Assembly (NCBI RefSeq): GCF_028292945.1
Contig: NZ_JAQGLJ010000040.1
Span: forward strand, 1 to 64,000
Source of the DNA: Sphingomonas bacterium
GTDB lineage: Bacteria; Pseudomonadota; Alphaproteobacteria; Sphingomonadales; Sphingomonadaceae
DNA length: 64,000 bases
Reading direction: 5' to 3'
Position numbers and translations under genes: made by a program. Below, piece by piece: positions 53,770 through 63,470 of this stretch. The number at the start of each line of letters is the position of its first letter. The stretch's first letter is position 1. Under the pieces are notes generated by a model. That model saw only the letters and a program-made list of their open reading frames with translations. It made no database searches and was not told the DNA's origin.

Positions 53770-55593
53770 TCACTCCACCGTCACGCTCTTCGCGAGATTG
53801 CGCGGCTGATCGACGTCCGCGCCTTTCGCGACGCCCACATGATAGGCGAGCAGCTGCACGGGGACCGCATAGACGAGCGGCGCGATCAGCGGATGCACTT
53901 CGGGCATCTCGATCGTGGCGATGCAGCCCTCGCCCGCCGCAGCGATGCCGCGCGCGTCCGAAATCAGGATCACCTTGCCGCCGCGCGCGCGGACTTCCTG
54001 CATGTTGGACACCGTCTTGTCGAACAGTGGCCCCGACGGCGCGATGACGATGACGGGTACGAGGTCGTCGATCAGCGCGATCGGACCGTGCTTCATCTCG
54101 CCCGCCGCGTAACCTTCGGCATGGATATAGCTGATTTCCTTCAGTTTCAGCGCGCCCTCGAGCGCCAGCGGGTAGTCCGTGCCGCGCCCGAGATAAAGGA
54201 CGTCGCGGGCGGGCGCGACCAGCCCGGCCATCGCCTGGATTGCATCGTCATGCCCCAGCGCAGCGTTGATCGCTGCGGGTGCTTCCGCCAGATGCTCGAC
54301 GATCGCCTTTTCTGCCGATGCCGGGAGTCGGCCTCTGGCGCGCGCGAGGTTCGCGGCGAGCGCGGCCAGGACGGCCAGCTGGCAGACGAACGCCTTGGTC
54401 GACGCGACGCCGATCTCCGGCCCGGCATGCGTCGGCAACAACAGGTCCGCCTCTCGCGCCATCGAACTGGTCGGCACGTTGACCACTACGGCGACCTTCT
54501 GCCCCTCCGCCTTGGCGTGGCGAAGGGCTGCCAGTGTGTCCGCCGTCTCGCCCGACTGCGAGATGAACAGCGACAGCCCGCCCGGCTCCAGGATCGGCGC
54601 GCGATAGCGGAACTCGGACGCGACATCGAGGTCGACGGGGACGCGCGCGAACTGCTCGAACCAGTATTTCGCGACCATCCCGGCGTAGAAGCTGGTCCCG
54701 CAGGCGACGATCGTGACGCGCGTCACCGCCGCCAGATCGAACTCCGGAATGGGCAGCGTCACGCGCTCCTCCATTCGCTGCAGGTACGACCGCAGCGTCT
54801 GCGCGACGACGATCGGCTGCTCGTAGATCTCCTTGAGCATGAAATGCGGGTGGTTGCCCTTGTCGATCACCTCGGTGGATGCACCCGACTGGACGATCGG
54901 CCGCTCGACCCTCTGATTGTCGCGATCGAACACCTCGACGCTCGTGCGGGTTACCGCGACCCAGTCGCCTTCTTCCAGATAGGCGATGCGCTGGGTCAGC
55001 GGGGCGAGCGCATGCGCGTCCGAGCCGAGATAGTTCTCGCCCTCGCCATAACCCACCGTCAGCGGCGCGCCGAGACGCGCGCCGATCAACAGGTCGGGCT
55101 CGTTGCGGAACAGCACGGCGAGCGCGAATGCGCCATGCAATCGCGGCAGGATCGCGGCGACCGCGTCGCGCGGAGCCGCGCCGTTTTCCAGCTCGCGCGC
55201 GACCAGATGAGCGACCACCTCCGTATCCGTTTCGCTCAGGAACGTCCGGCCATCGGCGATCAGCTCGTCGCGTAGCGGGCGGAAGTTCTCGATGATGCCG
55301 TTGTGGACGATCGAGACGTCACCGACGATGTGCGGGTGCGCATTGTCCTCGGTCGGTCCGCCGTGCGTCGCCCAGCGCGTATGCGCGATGCCTGTCGTGC
55401 CGGGAAGCGGCTCGGCGGCGAGCCGTTCGGCGAGGTTTGCGAGCTTGCCCGCCGCGCGCCGGCGCTCGATCCGGCCTTCGTGGACGGTGGCGATGCCCGA
55501 CGAGTCATAGCCTCGGTACTCGAGTCGCTTGAGGCCATCGAACAATCGCCCGGCGACGTCGCCGTTGCCTAATATGCCAACGATCCCGCACAT
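53770..55593 (-). CDS. glmS: Glutamine--fructose-6-phosphate aminotransferase
   Basis: MCGIVGILGNGDVAGRLFDGLKRLEYRGYDSSGIA ... DQPRNLAKSVTVE. Confidence 0.98.
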   Translation of the reverse strand: MCGIVGILGNGDVAGRLFDGLKRLEYRGYDSSGIATVHEGRIERRRAAGKLANLAERLAAEPLPGTTGIAHTRWATHGGPTEDNAHPHIVGDVSIVHNGIIENFRPLRDELIADGRTFLSETDTEVVAHLVARELENGAAPRDAVAAILPRLHGAFALAVLFRNEPDLLIGARLGAPLTVGYGEGENYLGSDAHALAPLTQRIAYLEEGDWVAVTRTSVEVFDRDNQRVERPIVQSGASTEVIDKGNHPHFMLKEIYEQPIVVAQTLRSYLQRMEERVTLPIPEFDLAAVTRVTIVACGTSFYAGMVAKYWFEQFARVPVDLDVASEFRYRAPILEPGGLSLFISQSGETADTLAALRHAKAEGQKVAVVVNVPTSSMAREADLLLPTHAGPEIGVASTKAFVCQLAVLAALAANLARARGRLPASAEKAIVEHLAEAPAAINAALGHDDAIQAMAGLVAPARDVLYLGRGTDYPLALEGALKLKEISYIHAEGYAAGEMKHGPIALIDDLVPVIVIAPSGPLFDKTVSNMQEVRARGGKVILISDARGIAAAGEGCIATIEMPEVHPLIAPLVYAVPVQLLAYHVGVAKGADVDQPRNLAKSVTVE

Positions 55594-55607
55594 TTAACGC
55601 GCACTCC

Positions 55608-56951
55608 TCACTTTGACTTACGCGCCGTCATCGTAGCGCGGAAGCGGGCGGCCCAACCCTGCTTCGACGTTTGCTGCGGCCGTACCAGCGCCAACGCATC
55701 CGGCTCGACATTGGCGGTTATAACGCTGCCGGCCGCTACGATCGCCCCCGCACCGATCGTCACGGGCGCGACCAGTGCCGAATTCGACCCAATGAACGCG
55801 CCCGCGCCGATGCTCGTACGATGTTTGAAGAAGCCGTCGTAATTACAGGTGATGGTGCCCGCGCCGATGTTGGCACCCGCGCCGATCTCCGCGTCGCCAA
55901 GGTAAGTCAGGTGGCTGGCCTTGGCACCCTCGCTCAGCGTAGACTGCTTGACCTCGACGAAGTTGCCGACCTTCGCCTTGCGCTCCAGCACCGCGCCGGG
56001 GCGCAGCCGCGCATAGGGGCCGACCTCGCAGCGTTCGCCGATCGTCGCACCTTCGAGGTGGCTGAACGCGCGAATGATCGCCCCGTCGGCAACGCGCACG
56101 CCAGGGCCAAAGACCACGTTCGGCTCGATCGTGACGTCGCGGCCCAACACCGTGTCATGGGCGAACCACACCGTATCTGGCGCGGTCAGCGTGACGCCTG
56201 CCGCCATCGCATCGGCACGGCGGCCGAGTTGCCATGCCCCCTCGACCAGCGCCAGCTCGGCACGACTGTTGACGCCCGCCACCTCGTGCGCGTCGGTCTC
56301 GATCACCGCCGACGGACGCTCGGCGAGCATGACAATGTCGGGGAGATAATATTCGCCCGCTGCGTTGGCGTTGCCGATCTGCCCGAGCAGCGTGAACAGC
56401 TCCTCTGATCGCGCCGCCATCAAGCCGGAGTTACAGAGTGTTACTGCGCGTTCTTCAGGTGAAGCATCCTTGTACTCGACCATCCGCTCGATGCGTCCTT
56501 CGGGCGTGGCGATCACCCGGCCATAGGCGGCGGGGTCGGTGGGCCTAAAGCCGAGCACGACCGTTGCCGGCCCGTCGTCCGCATGCAGCCGGTCGAGCAT
56601 GCGCCGCATCGTCGCGGCCGTCACCAGCGGCACGTCGCCATACAGGATCAGCACGTCGCCGACGAAGCCCGCCAGCGCCGCCTCCGCCTGCCGCACCGCA
56701 TGGCCGGTGCCCAGCTGCTCCGCCTGCAGCACCGTGGTGGCGCCGCTCGCCGCGAGCGCCGCATCGACCTGCTCGCGCCCGGCGCCGGTGACCACCACCG
56801 TGCGCTGCGGCTCCAGCGCGGCGGCGCTGTGCAGCAGATGCAGCAGCATCGGCCGACCGCCCAGCGGGTGCAGCACCTTGTGCAGGTCCGATTGCATGCG
56901 CGTGCCCTTGCCAGCGGCGAGGACGATGACGGCGAGCGGACGGGAACTCAT
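55608..56951 (-). CDS. glmU: Bifunctional UDP-GlcNAc pyrophosphorylase/GlcN-1-P acetyltransferase
   Basis: LAVIVLAAGKGTRMQSDLHKVLHPLGGRPM; left-handed beta-helix with NYDGFFKHRTSIGAGAFIGSNSALVAPV. Confidence 0.97.
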   Translation of the reverse strand: MSSRPLAVIVLAAGKGTRMQSDLHKVLHPLGGRPMLLHLLHSAAALEPQRTVVVTGAGREQVDAALAASGATTVLQAEQLGTGHAVRQAEAALAGFVGDVLILYGDVPLVTAATMRRMLDRLHADDGPATVVLGFRPTDPAAYGRVIATPEGRIERMVEYKDASPEERAVTLCNSGLMAARSEELFTLLGQIGNANAAGEYYLPDIVMLAERPSAVIETDAHEVAGVNSRAELALVEGAWQLGRRADAMAAGVTLTAPDTVWFAHDTVLGRDVTIEPNVVFGPGVRVADGAIIRAFSHLEGATIGERCEVGPYARLRPGAVLERKAKVGNFVEVKQSTLSEGAKASHLTYLGDAEIGAGANIGAGTITCNYDGFFKHRTSIGAGAFIGSNSALVAPVTIGAGAIVAAGSVITANVEPDALALVRPQQTSKQGWAARFRATMTARKSK

Positions 56952-57002
56952 GACCCGGACTGCTGCCACGAAGCGATTGACATGACCATAGCGCCGGTGA
57001 CG

Positions 57003-57980
57003 CTAGGCTTGGCGCCACTTGGTCCAAAGGTGCCGCGCCAGCATCGCGGGAGGCATCCGGAGCCAATGGGAGCGCGCGTAGAAACCGAGCCGGGTCATGG
57101 GACGGGTCGGTCGCCCCCAGCCATCGCGCGCGAGGAAGCGGCGGAGGTACAGCCGATCGCGCCGCTCCGCTGGCTGATCGCCGAAGACGATGCCGGACAG
57201 CCGGACCGCGCGCGTCACCGCCGCCTCCACGCCGTGCATTCGCGCCCGCTCGACTAGCCCGTCGTCGCCGAACTCCGCCAGCAGACAGCGGATGTCCCAC
57301 AGGTTGCGCAGGCCGCCCGCCAGATCGCCATCGGCGAACAGATGGGCGGCGGCGTGGACGATCATGTCGGCCGGGGCGAGGACGTGCATCCCATTCCCCA
57401 GCGACACCGCGTCGGCGATCAGCGCCGTCGCGTCGGGCGTCGGCCGCGCCGTCAGCGGCAGGATCGTGTGATGGACGTCCACGATCCGGTCGCGCTCGCG
57501 ATGGATCAGCGGCGGCAGCTCGTGCATCCAGCGGCGATAATAGGCGTCGTCATAGGCGTTGGGCTTCACCCACTCCCAGCCATGCGCCAGCAGCGCCGCC
57601 TCGACCTCGTCCAGCCGGCCACGCGGGACCAGCAGATCCAGGTCGCCGATGCCGCGCCCCTGCCCCGCCATCAGCCCGGCGGCGGCATAGGCGGTGCCCT
57701 TGAGCAGCACCACGCGCGTGTCGACCGACGCCAGGGCCCGTGCGGCCATCTCCGCCTCCCACAATGCCGTCCGCCGCTCGTGCGCCGCCCATAGCCGCGC
57801 GTCCGCGAGCACCGGCGCGACCGGGTCGGGCACGGGCAAGCCGGCGAGCCGATGCGCCAGCGTGCCCAACAGCTGTTCGGCGCGGGCGATCGTCAGCAAC
57901 GCGGTCCAGCCCTCGGCGTCCAGTGCCGCGACACCGCCGGGGTCGGCCAGCGCGCGCGCAACGATCAGTGCGTCGACCAC
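57003..57980 (-). CDS. Nucleotidyltransferase family protein (PF14907-like)
   Basis: VVLLKGTAYAAAGLMAGQGRGIGDLDLLVPRGRLDEVEAAL. Confidence 0.85.
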   Translation of the reverse strand: MVDALIVARALADPGGVAALDAEGWTALLTIARAEQLLGTLAHRLAGLPVPDPVAPVLADARLWAAHERRTALWEAEMAARALASVDTRVVLLKGTAYAAAGLMAGQGRGIGDLDLLVPRGRLDEVEAALLAHGWEWVKPNAYDDAYYRRWMHELPPLIHRERDRIVDVHHTILPLTARPTPDATALIADAVSLGNGMHVLAPADMIVHAAAHLFADGDLAGGLRNLWDIRCLLAEFGDDGLVERARMHGVEAAVTRAVRLSGIVFGDQPAERRDRLYLRRFLARDGWGRPTRPMTRLGFYARSHWLRMPPAMLARHLWTKWRQA

Positions 57981-58825
57981 AGCTCTTCCACCGCCGCCAC
58001 GCCGGCCGCTCCGTCCAGATAATCCACCGCAATCGCCGGTACTTGCCGGACGAAGTTCGTCAACGTCGTGAAGCCTGCTTCACCAAGGTTGACGTAGTTG
58101 GTCGACGCCTGTGTCAGCCGCACGAAGGCTTCGCTCGGCAGCATCGCGCGCGTTGCGAACGCCTCGCCGAAGCGCGGGAACAGCAGCAACGCCGGTCGCG
58201 CGGGTTCGTCCATGCGCGCAATCGACTGCGCGTCGGGAACGAGATGCTTGATGTTGCCCTTTGGCGTGTCGCATAGCAACGGGCCCCATCGCGGGTCCGG
58301 ACCTTTATCAAGCTCTTCCGCGACAGCTACGATGCTCTCATTCTTCAGGCTCACCAGTCGCGGATGAGGGTGCAGCATGCCGTCCGCAGCGAGCAGCGCG
58401 AACTCGTCCCCCAGCAGGCGCCAGCCACGCGCCATCAGCAGCGCCGCCAGCGTCGATTTACCCGCGCCCGATTCGCCCGTCATCACCACCGCACGCCCGT
58501 CGCGCTCGACAACGGAGGCGTGCAACAGCAGATGGCGACGCCAACCCAACGCGACCTGAAGGTTCATCGCCATTTCGGCCGCGAGCAGACCCTGCGCTAG
58601 GGGCAGCGGCAGCGCACCGGGAATGGTCAGGTCGCCGCCGATCGCCACCTGCGGTCGAAGCCATCGCCGCCACGGTCGCGGCGCTTCCAGCCGGACGGTG
58701 AAATCGGGCAGCGTCGGAGAGGGATAGCCGGCATAGAGCGCCCGCAGCTGCGACGTCCGCGCGTGCCACGCGGTGCCGATGCGAAAGCCGATCGGCCCGA
58801 CACGAAGCAGGTGCGCGTGCCTCAT
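57965..58825 (-). CDS. HprK-related kinase A
   Basis: LLLHASVVERDGRAVVMTGESGAGKSTLAALLMARGWRLLGDEFALLAADGMLHPHPRLVSLKN. Confidence 0.85.
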   Translation of the reverse strand: MRHAHLLRVGPIGFRIGTAWHARTSQLRALYAGYPSPTLPDFTVRLEAPRPWRRWLRPQVAIGGDLTIPGALPLPLAQGLLAAEMAMNLQVALGWRRHLLLHASVVERDGRAVVMTGESGAGKSTLAALLMARGWRLLGDEFALLAADGMLHPHPRLVSLKNESIVAVAEELDKGPDPRWGPLLCDTPKGNIKHLVPDAQSIARMDEPARPALLLFPRFGEAFATRAMLPSEAFVRLTQASTNYVNLGEAGFTTLTNFVRQVPAIAVDYLDGAAGVAAVEELWSTH

Positions 58826-58838
58826 GCCCGCGCGACCC

Positions 58839-59108
58839 TCATGTTTGCGAAACCAAGCCCGCTTCCACCAGCTCCTCCAGCCGGGCCGTCAGCGCATCGT
58901 CCGTCACGTCGGGCAGATCGAACCGATCCGCCAGTCGCGCGCGCAGGTCGGCGAGGCTCAGCTCCTCCACGCCCAGCACGTCCAGCAGTTGGGGTGCCGG
59001 CTCGACCAGCAGATGGGTAAAACCGGACGCGCGGTGATAGACAGCGGTGAAGGGTTCCAGCTCGACCGCGGTCCACGCCGTGGCAGGGCCGGCGCGGTAG
59101 CGCGTCAC
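58839..59108 (-). CDS. PqqD-like protein of the HPr-rel-A system
   Basis: 89 aa, FTHLLVEPAPQLLDVLGVEELSLADLRARLADRFDLPDVTDDALTARLEELVEAGLV (PqqD/RRE-like). Confidence 0.8.
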   Translation of the reverse strand: MTRYRAGPATAWTAVELEPFTAVYHRASGFTHLLVEPAPQLLDVLGVEELSLADLRARLADRFDLPDVTDDALTARLEELVEAGLVSQT

Positions 59109-59136
59109 ACGGACGCTCCGCGACGCGTCGGCATCG

Positions 59137-59529
59137 TCAGCCGCGCGGCATCTGCAACGAGGCGAAGCAGGTGAAGCCGCCCTGCCCGCGCTGAAGCCGG
59201 CGGATATAGTTCAGATAGGCGCGGTTGGCGTCGGCAGTGGTGCCCGGCAGCTGTTGCGAGCCGGCCAGCGCGCGCTTGACTTCCTCGCCCTTGAACGCGC
59301 GCGTCGGCGGCGCGAATGAGCCCGGCGTGCCGGCGGTCACCGTCGCGCCGTCGGCGGCGATATGGCTGCCGGCGCGCGCCGGGTCGGGCACCGGGATCTC
59401 GCAGGCTAGCACCGAGCCCGCGGTCTGCGCCAGTGCCGGGCGGATCGACAGCACCGCGCTGGCCCCTACTGCGCCGATCATCAGCGCGCGTCGTGACGCG
59501 CCTGTCTTGGTGGTGCCGTCGTCGCTCAT
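59137..59529 (-). CDS. Exported (Tat-like signal) protein of unknown function, first gene of the cassette
   Basis: MSDDGTTKTGASRRALMIGAVGASAVLSIRPALAQ signal; C-terminus RRLQRGQGGFTCFASLQMPRG. Confidence 0.7.
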   Translation of the reverse strand: MSDDGTTKTGASRRALMIGAVGASAVLSIRPALAQTAGSVLACEIPVPDPARAGSHIAADGATVTAGTPGSFAPPTRAFKGEEVKRALAGSQQLPGTTADANRAYLNYIRRLQRGQGGFTCFASLQMPRG

Positions 59530-59625
59530 CGCCGTCCCTTTATGGCGCAAGCTGTTTCACAATCGTCAAGGACGGGCAAGGCGCGCGGTGGCGGCTCACC
59601 GGGCGCTGGTGTAGCAGCGCGGGAC

Positions 59626-60750
59626 ATGAGACCAGACCCACGATGGCCTGCAGCCCTGCTGGCGGCGGCAGGAACCGCGGCCGGCATCGTTGCCCTCGGA
59701 CTGCTCGCGCGCCGCCCCGCGCCCGCCGCGGCATCGCCGGCGCCCCGGCCCGGCAGCCCCGCGCTCGCCGATGTGCTGGACGCGGTGGCCGAGCCCGTGC
59801 TGCTCGTCGACGGCTTCGTCGTTACGCTCGCCAATCGCGCGGCCACCACCGTCATGGGCGCGCAGATCGTCGGCCAGGATGTACGCGACGCGATCCCGCA
59901 TCCCGACGCAGCCGAGCGGCTGAGCGATTTGGACGTCGGCGACCGAGCGCCCATCGAACTGAAGGGGCTTGGACCGCTCAACCAGCGCTGGGAGATGCGG
60001 GTCGCCGCGATCGGCGAAGGGCGGCGGCTGGTGCATCTGATGGATCATACCGAAAGCCACGCCGCCGAGCGGATGCGAACCGATTTCGTCGCCAACGCCA
60101 GCCACGAACTGCGCACCCCGCTGGCGGCGGTGCGTGGGTTCATCGAAACACTGGAGGAGGCGGGCGATGACGTGGAGGTGCGGACGCGCTTCCTGTCTAT
60201 CATGGGCGCGGAGGCGCTCAGGATGCAGCGGCTGGTGGAGGACCTGATCTCGTTGTCGCGCATCGAGGCGGAGAAGTTCCGCCTGCCCAGCGACGCGGTG
60301 GACCTGGCGGGGCTTGCCAAGGAAGTTCACGCCGAACTGGTCGCGGCCGGAGGAGGACGCGGCGGCGACGTGATCCTGGCGCTCGATCCAGCCCTTCCGC
60401 GCGTGATCGGCGACCGCGCGCAGCTGTCGCAGGTCCTGCACAATCTGGTCAGCAACGCGATGAAGTACGGGCGCGAGGGCACGCCGGTGAAGATCGCGCT
60501 GGACGGGCGTGGCGCGGATGTCCGTCTCGCGATTTCCGATCAGGGGGAAGGCATCCCGGCCAAGCACATCCCGCGCCTCACCCAGCGCTTCTATCGCGTC
60601 AACAAGGGCCGCAGCCGCTCGATGGGCGGCACTGGCCTCGGCCTTGCGATCGTCAAGCATATCGTCGAGCGCCATCGCGGCCGGCTGCAGATCACCAGCG
60701 AGGTCGGGATCGGCACCACGGTTGCGGTGATCCTGCAAGCCGTGTCATGA
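59626..60750 (+). CDS. phoR: PhoR-like sensor histidine kinase
   Basis: DFVANASHELRTPLAAVRGFIETL; GGTGLGLAIVKHIVERHRGRL; adjacent phoB-like gene. Confidence 0.85.
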   Translation: MRPDPRWPAALLAAAGTAAGIVALGLLARRPAPAAASPAPRPGSPALADVLDAVAEPVLLVDGFVVTLANRAATTVMGAQIVGQDVRDAIPHPDAAERLSDLDVGDRAPIELKGLGPLNQRWEMRVAAIGEGRRLVHLMDHTESHAAERMRTDFVANASHELRTPLAAVRGFIETLEEAGDDVEVRTRFLSIMGAEALRMQRLVEDLISLSRIEAEKFRLPSDAVDLAGLAKEVHAELVAAGGGRGGDVILALDPALPRVIGDRAQLSQVLHNLVSNAMKYGREGTPVKIALDGRGADVRLAISDQGEGIPAKHIPRLTQRFYRVNKGRSRSMGGTGLGLAIVKHIVERHRGRLQITSEVGIGTTVAVILQAVS

Positions 60751-60823
60751 AACCTTCACACCGCCGGGGCAAGCGACAGTCCAGCCCGGGCCGTGGCTCG
60801 TAGCCAGCGAGAAACCCAAGGCC

Positions 60824-61516
60824 ATGATGCCGCCTCACATGCTCCTGGTCGAGGACGACCCGGCGATCGCCGAACTGCTTACATGGCATTTCAAGCGCGA
60901 GGATTTCGAGATCTCGCAGACCGGCGATGGCGAAGAGGCGCTGCTGCTCGCTCGCGAACGCACGCCCGACATCGTGCTGCTCGACTGGATGGTGGAAGGT
61001 TTGTCGGGGCTCGAGGTGTGCCGCCGTCTGCGCCGCGCGCCCGCGACCGCGAACGTACCGATCATCATGCTGACCGCGCGCGGCGAGGAGGAAGATCGGG
61101 TCCGTGGTCTGGAGACGGGCGCCGACGACTACGTCACCAAGCCGTTTTCGCCGCGCGAGCTGGTCGCCCGCGTCAATGCGGTGTTGCGCCGGGTTCGCCC
61201 CGCCTTGGCGGGCGAGGCGCTGACCTATGCCGATCTGGAGATGGACCTGGGATCGCACAAGGTGAAGCGCGGGGGCGAAACCGTTCCGCTGGGTCCGACC
61301 GAATTCCGGCTGCTCAAGCACTTTCTGGAGCATCCCGGCTGGGTGTTCTCGCGCGAGCGGCTGCTCGACGCAGTCTGGGGTCATGACGCGGATATCGAGG
61401 CGCGCACGGTCGACGTTCACATCCGGCGGCTGCGCAAGGCAATCAACCTGGGCGACAAGCCCGACATCATCCGTACCGTGCGCTCAGCGGGCTATGCACT
61501 GGACGCGGCGGGCTGA
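60824..61516 (+). CDS. phoB: PhoB-like response regulator
   Basis: MLLVEDDPAIAELLTWHFKREDFEI; winged-helix VWGHDADIEARTVDVHIRRLRKAIN. Confidence 0.93.
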   Translation: MMPPHMLLVEDDPAIAELLTWHFKREDFEISQTGDGEEALLLARERTPDIVLLDWMVEGLSGLEVCRRLRRAPATANVPIIMLTARGEEEDRVRGLETGADDYVTKPFSPRELVARVNAVLRRVRPALAGEALTYADLEMDLGSHKVKRGGETVPLGPTEFRLLKHFLEHPGWVFSRERLLDAVWGHDADIEARTVDVHIRRLRKAINLGDKPDIIRTVRSAGYALDAAG

Positions 61517-61598
61517 TCCGGGAGCGAAACCAGCGCGATGCTCAAGCGTTGGAGGAGGTGCGCCGTCGAAGGGCGCTGACCCATCCGGAGTTTCCGCA

Positions 61599-62000
61599 AT
61601 GAAGTTCATCCTATTGGCCGCTACGGCCCTCCTCGCCACACCCGCGCTCGCGCAGACCACGACGATGCCGGCACCGGCGGACGCGACCATGCCGCAGACG
61701 ACGACGACGCCCGCGCCGGCCGCCGACATGCCGATGGCGCAGACGACCACACCGATGGCCGCTCCGGCGGACGGGACGGACCCGGTCGGTGGCTACGCCC
61801 CGACCGGCCCGGCAATCACGGGCACGGTCACGCCCGGCACCCCGGTCGTCTTCCGTCCGGCCATGACGCCCGATCAGGCGTTTCCCGCCCCTGCCCCGCT
61901 CGCCAGCTATCCGGTGTGCAAGAAGGGTGAGTTTGATAACTGCATGAATGGCCCGCGGTCGACCCATTCGCACGAGGTGCGCGGACGTCGCTCGCGCTGA
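61599..62000 (+). CDS. Secreted Pro/Thr/Ala-rich hypothetical protein
   Basis: MKFILLAATALLATPALAQ signal then TTTMPAPADATMPQTTTTPAPAADMPMAQTTTP low-complexity. Confidence 0.7.
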   Translation: MKFILLAATALLATPALAQTTTMPAPADATMPQTTTTPAPAADMPMAQTTTPMAAPADGTDPVGGYAPTGPAITGTVTPGTPVVFRPAMTPDQAFPAPAPLASYPVCKKGEFDNCMNGPRSTHSHEVRGRRSR

Positions 62001-62065
62001 GCGGTTGCGCGGTGAACCGGGCTGATTAAGGAGGGGCGCTTCTCACCGCAGGAGCGCCCTTTCTC

Positions 62066-62965
62066 ATGTCCATCAGCTTTGACGGCCGCGTCGCCATTGT
62101 CACCGGTGCTGGCGGCGGCCTTGGTCGCCAATACGCGCTCGAGCTTGCCCGACGCGGCGCGAAGGTCGTGGTCAACGATCTCGGCGGGTCGCGCGACGGC
62201 ACCGGCCATTCCGACGCGGCACTCAAGGTCGTCGAGGAGATCGAAGCAGCCGGCGGCGAGGCGATGTCGAACGGCGGCAACGTCGCCGAGTACGAACAGA
62301 TGGCCGACATGGTGGCGCAGGCCAAAGCCAGGTGGGGCGGCGTCCACGTCCTGATCAACAACGCCGGCGTGCTGCGCGACAAGAGCTTCACGAAGATGGA
62401 GCCGGCCGATTTCGAGTTCGTCGTCCGCGTCCACCTGATCGGCTCCGCCTTTGCCACCAAAGCGTGCTGGGACCTGATGCGCGAACAGAATTACGGCCGC
62501 ATCCTGATGACCGCGTCCTCGACCGGACTGTTCGGCAATTTCGGTCAAGCGAACTACGGCGCCGCCAAGATGGGCTTGGCCGGGCTTACCAAGACGCTCT
62601 ACATCGAGGGTGCCAAGAACAATATCCGCGTCAACACGCTGGCACCCACTGCTGGCACGCGCATGACCGAAGACCTGTTTCCCGCCGAGGCCTTCAAACT
62701 GTTCGGCCCCGAGAAGGTCGTGCCCGCCGCGCTGTTCCTGGTATCGGAAGACGCGCCGACCAATCAGATCGTTGCGAGCGGCGCAGGCGTGACGGGCGCG
62801 TGCTACGTCACCTTGACCCCTGGCAAGCTGTTGTCCGGCGACGACCTGTCGCCCGAAGGCGTCGCCGCGAACTGGGACGCGATCACGGACCGCACGGGCG
62901 AGATCGTGCCAAAGACGGGGGCGGAACAAGGCATGATGGCAGCGAAGGCGCTCCAGGGCGGCTGA
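62066..62965 (+). CDS. SDR family NAD(P)-dependent oxidoreductase (MFE-2/HSD17B4-like)
   Basis: VAIVTGAGGGLGRQYALELARRGAKVVVNDLGGSRDGTG; catalytic YGAAKMG. Confidence 0.93.
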   Translation: MSISFDGRVAIVTGAGGGLGRQYALELARRGAKVVVNDLGGSRDGTGHSDAALKVVEEIEAAGGEAMSNGGNVAEYEQMADMVAQAKARWGGVHVLINNAGVLRDKSFTKMEPADFEFVVRVHLIGSAFATKACWDLMREQNYGRILMTASSTGLFGNFGQANYGAAKMGLAGLTKTLYIEGAKNNIRVNTLAPTAGTRMTEDLFPAEAFKLFGPEKVVPAALFLVSEDAPTNQIVASGAGVTGACYVTLTPGKLLSGDDLSPEGVAANWDAITDRTGEIVPKTGAEQGMMAAKALQGG

Positions 62966-63131
62966 GTTGCGGACCGCCCAGCCGTGAGGCTTGTCACCGC
63001 AGGTCCGCACTTCGGCCCTGCAAGGGGCTCAGGTTTGTAGCCCGACGCGGGCCGAGTCGGGCACGCAAGTCGACGTGGGGAACAGTCTCATCAAAACCGA
63101 CCGTGGCACTCACTCACGCGTGACCGAGCCG

Positions 63132-63470
63132 TCAGTCCGCTTTGAGCGCCGCAAGCTCGTTGCCGCTCGGATCGCGGAAGTGGAAGCGTCGACCGCCCGG
63201 AAAGGCAAATACCTGCTTGGTGATGACTCCGCCCGCCTTGCTCACCGCTGCAAGGGATGCCTCGAGATCATCGACGCCAATCACCGCCAGCGGCGCGGAA
63301 CTGGCCTCGGCAGCGTCCGCCTGCAAGCCGATGTCGACGTCACCCGTCAACGTGCAGGAGTAACTTGGGCCGAAGTCTGCAAAGGCAAGGCCGAACGCAT
63401 CGGTATAGAAGGAGCGGGTTGAAGCCAGATCGGACGTCGGTAGCTCAACGAAGGAGATTCGAGGCATCAT
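63132..63470 (-). CDS. VOC (glyoxalase-fold) family protein
   Basis: RISFVELPTSDLASTRSFYTDAFGLAFADFGPSYSC; RRFHFRDPSGNELAALKAD. Confidence 0.88.
   Translation of the reverse strand: MMPRISFVELPTSDLASTRSFYTDAFGLAFADFGPSYSCTLTGDVDIGLQADAAEASSAPLAVIGVDDLEASLAAVSKAGGVITKQVFAFPGGRRFHFRDPSGNELAALKAD

Noticed and set aside
63040-63062. Hairpin gcccgac-N9-gtcgggc as terminator
   Set aside because: Short stem with no T-run and no clear association with the end of the SDR gene; left unannotated.
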